Origin: Fundicoccus culcitae
Lineage (GTDB): Bacteria; Bacillota; Bacilli; Lactobacillales; Aerococcaceae
Length of the DNA stretch: 64,000 nt
NCBI RefSeq assembly: GCF_024661895.1
Contig: NZ_CP102453.1
Location: 930,001 to 994,000 of the forward strand
Direction of reading: 5' to 3'
Shown: positions 63,771-64,000 of the stretch, in pieces
Position numbering within the stretch: the first letter of the stretch is position 1
Layout of the letters: every line of letters starts with the position of its first letter
Notes under the pieces: model-generated
Databases searched by the model: none
Told to the model about the DNA's origin: nothing
The model's input: only the letters and a program-made list of their open reading frames with translations
Translations under genes and position numbers: made by a program

Positions 63771-64000
63771 AATCAAACAAGCTTTTGACAGTATTCACGC
63801 TGAACAAGAGTTAAAAGATAAAACGGTCGCATCAGTGCTTGACTACATGCATCGACAAGGTGACAAACAAACCAAAAAGCGTTGGTATCGCCATAGAACG
63901 CTGTTGACGACGGTGTCTCTGGCTTTGGTGGCTGGGTTGATTGCTTTCTTTGTATATCGACAACCCGTTTCAGCTGTTTCGATTGATAGTACGACGTCGA
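63760..64000 (+). CDS. Anti-sigma factor, N-terminal part (runs off window)
   Basis: ATG 63760 follows TTAGGAGAGTCATCTA inside the end of the sigma gene. The visible 80 codons start MENKIKQAFDSIHAEQELKD and contain a single membrane helix (TTVSLALVAGLIAFFVYRQP) after a basic cytoplasmic segment. This is the layout of DUF4179/RsiX-like anti-sigma proteins, which hold the ECF factor at the membrane until signalled. The extracellular domain lies beyond the window. Confidence 0.82.
   Translation, partial: MENKIKQAFDSIHAEQELKDKTVASVLDYMHRQGDKQTKKRWYRHRTLLTTVSLALVAGLIAFFVYRQPVSAVSIDSTTS

Overview
The window is low-GC Gram-positive DNA. Gene content and family resemblances (GlnPQ-type importers fused to binding domains, Rgg regulators, beta-glucoside PTS, class C-type serine hydrolase) point to Lactobacillales, plausibly Aerococcaceae or Carnobacteriaceae. 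The species is inferred, not proven. No rRNA, tRNA or CRISPR array was seen.

Left part, 1-21.4 kb, is accessory DNA inserted at the 3' end of the chromosomal 23S rRNA methyltransferase gene rlmD. Bases 1-10.1 kb carry a decaying phage-type replication module read on the minus strand: sigma-like regulator, small proteins, DUF2800, DUF2815, family A DNA polymerase broken by an in-frame TGA, DUF4406, D5/VapE-type primase-helicase, VRR-NUC nuclease and SNF2 helicase. Bases 10.7-17.3 kb are an arsenic island: arsA, arsR, two arsD, acr3, a rhodanese, an ArsC fused to a helix-turn-helix domain, and a divergent second rhodanese. Bases 17.3-21.2 kb hold remnants (frameshifted gene, recombinase fragment, nucleotidyltransferase, a displaced copy of the rlmD tail, DUF4238 gene, truncated serine recombinase). 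Two rlmD tails and two recombinase pieces suggest serial insertion of two elements at one site.

Middle part, 21.4-46.6 kb, looks like core and metabolic chromosome. It holds rlmD, a beta-glucoside operon (rpiR, 6-phospho-beta-glucosidase, YczE-like protein, PTS EIIBCA), a MacB/FtsX-type ABC exporter, a serine hydrolase, a sugar ABC importer behind LacI-type operators, and an amino-acid importer whose GlnP carries four tandem binding domains. A Zur-box-controlled operon follows, with cysteine-poor ribosomal proteins S14, L33 and L32, an unknown protein and a COG0523 GTPase.

Right part, 46.7-64 kb, is regulatory and envelope biology. A secreted small protein with a lipoprotein and ABC transporter lies next to an Rgg-like regulator. 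Then come a fic pseudogene, an OmpR/histidine kinase system wrapped around a peptide-type ABC transporter, a MerR regulator, a NERD nuclease, a ferredoxin-reductase-like flavoenzyme, DUF488, secreted proteins, and an ECF sigma/anti-sigma pair behind a small Met/His-rich secreted protein.

The most unusual feature is a family of non-coding tandem arrays with a constant 40-41 bp period. In most of them every unit is an inverted repeat. Sequences differ between arrays, but period and hairpin layout recur. They lie at 23.2, 34.8-36.1 (five different arrays) and 59.7 kb.
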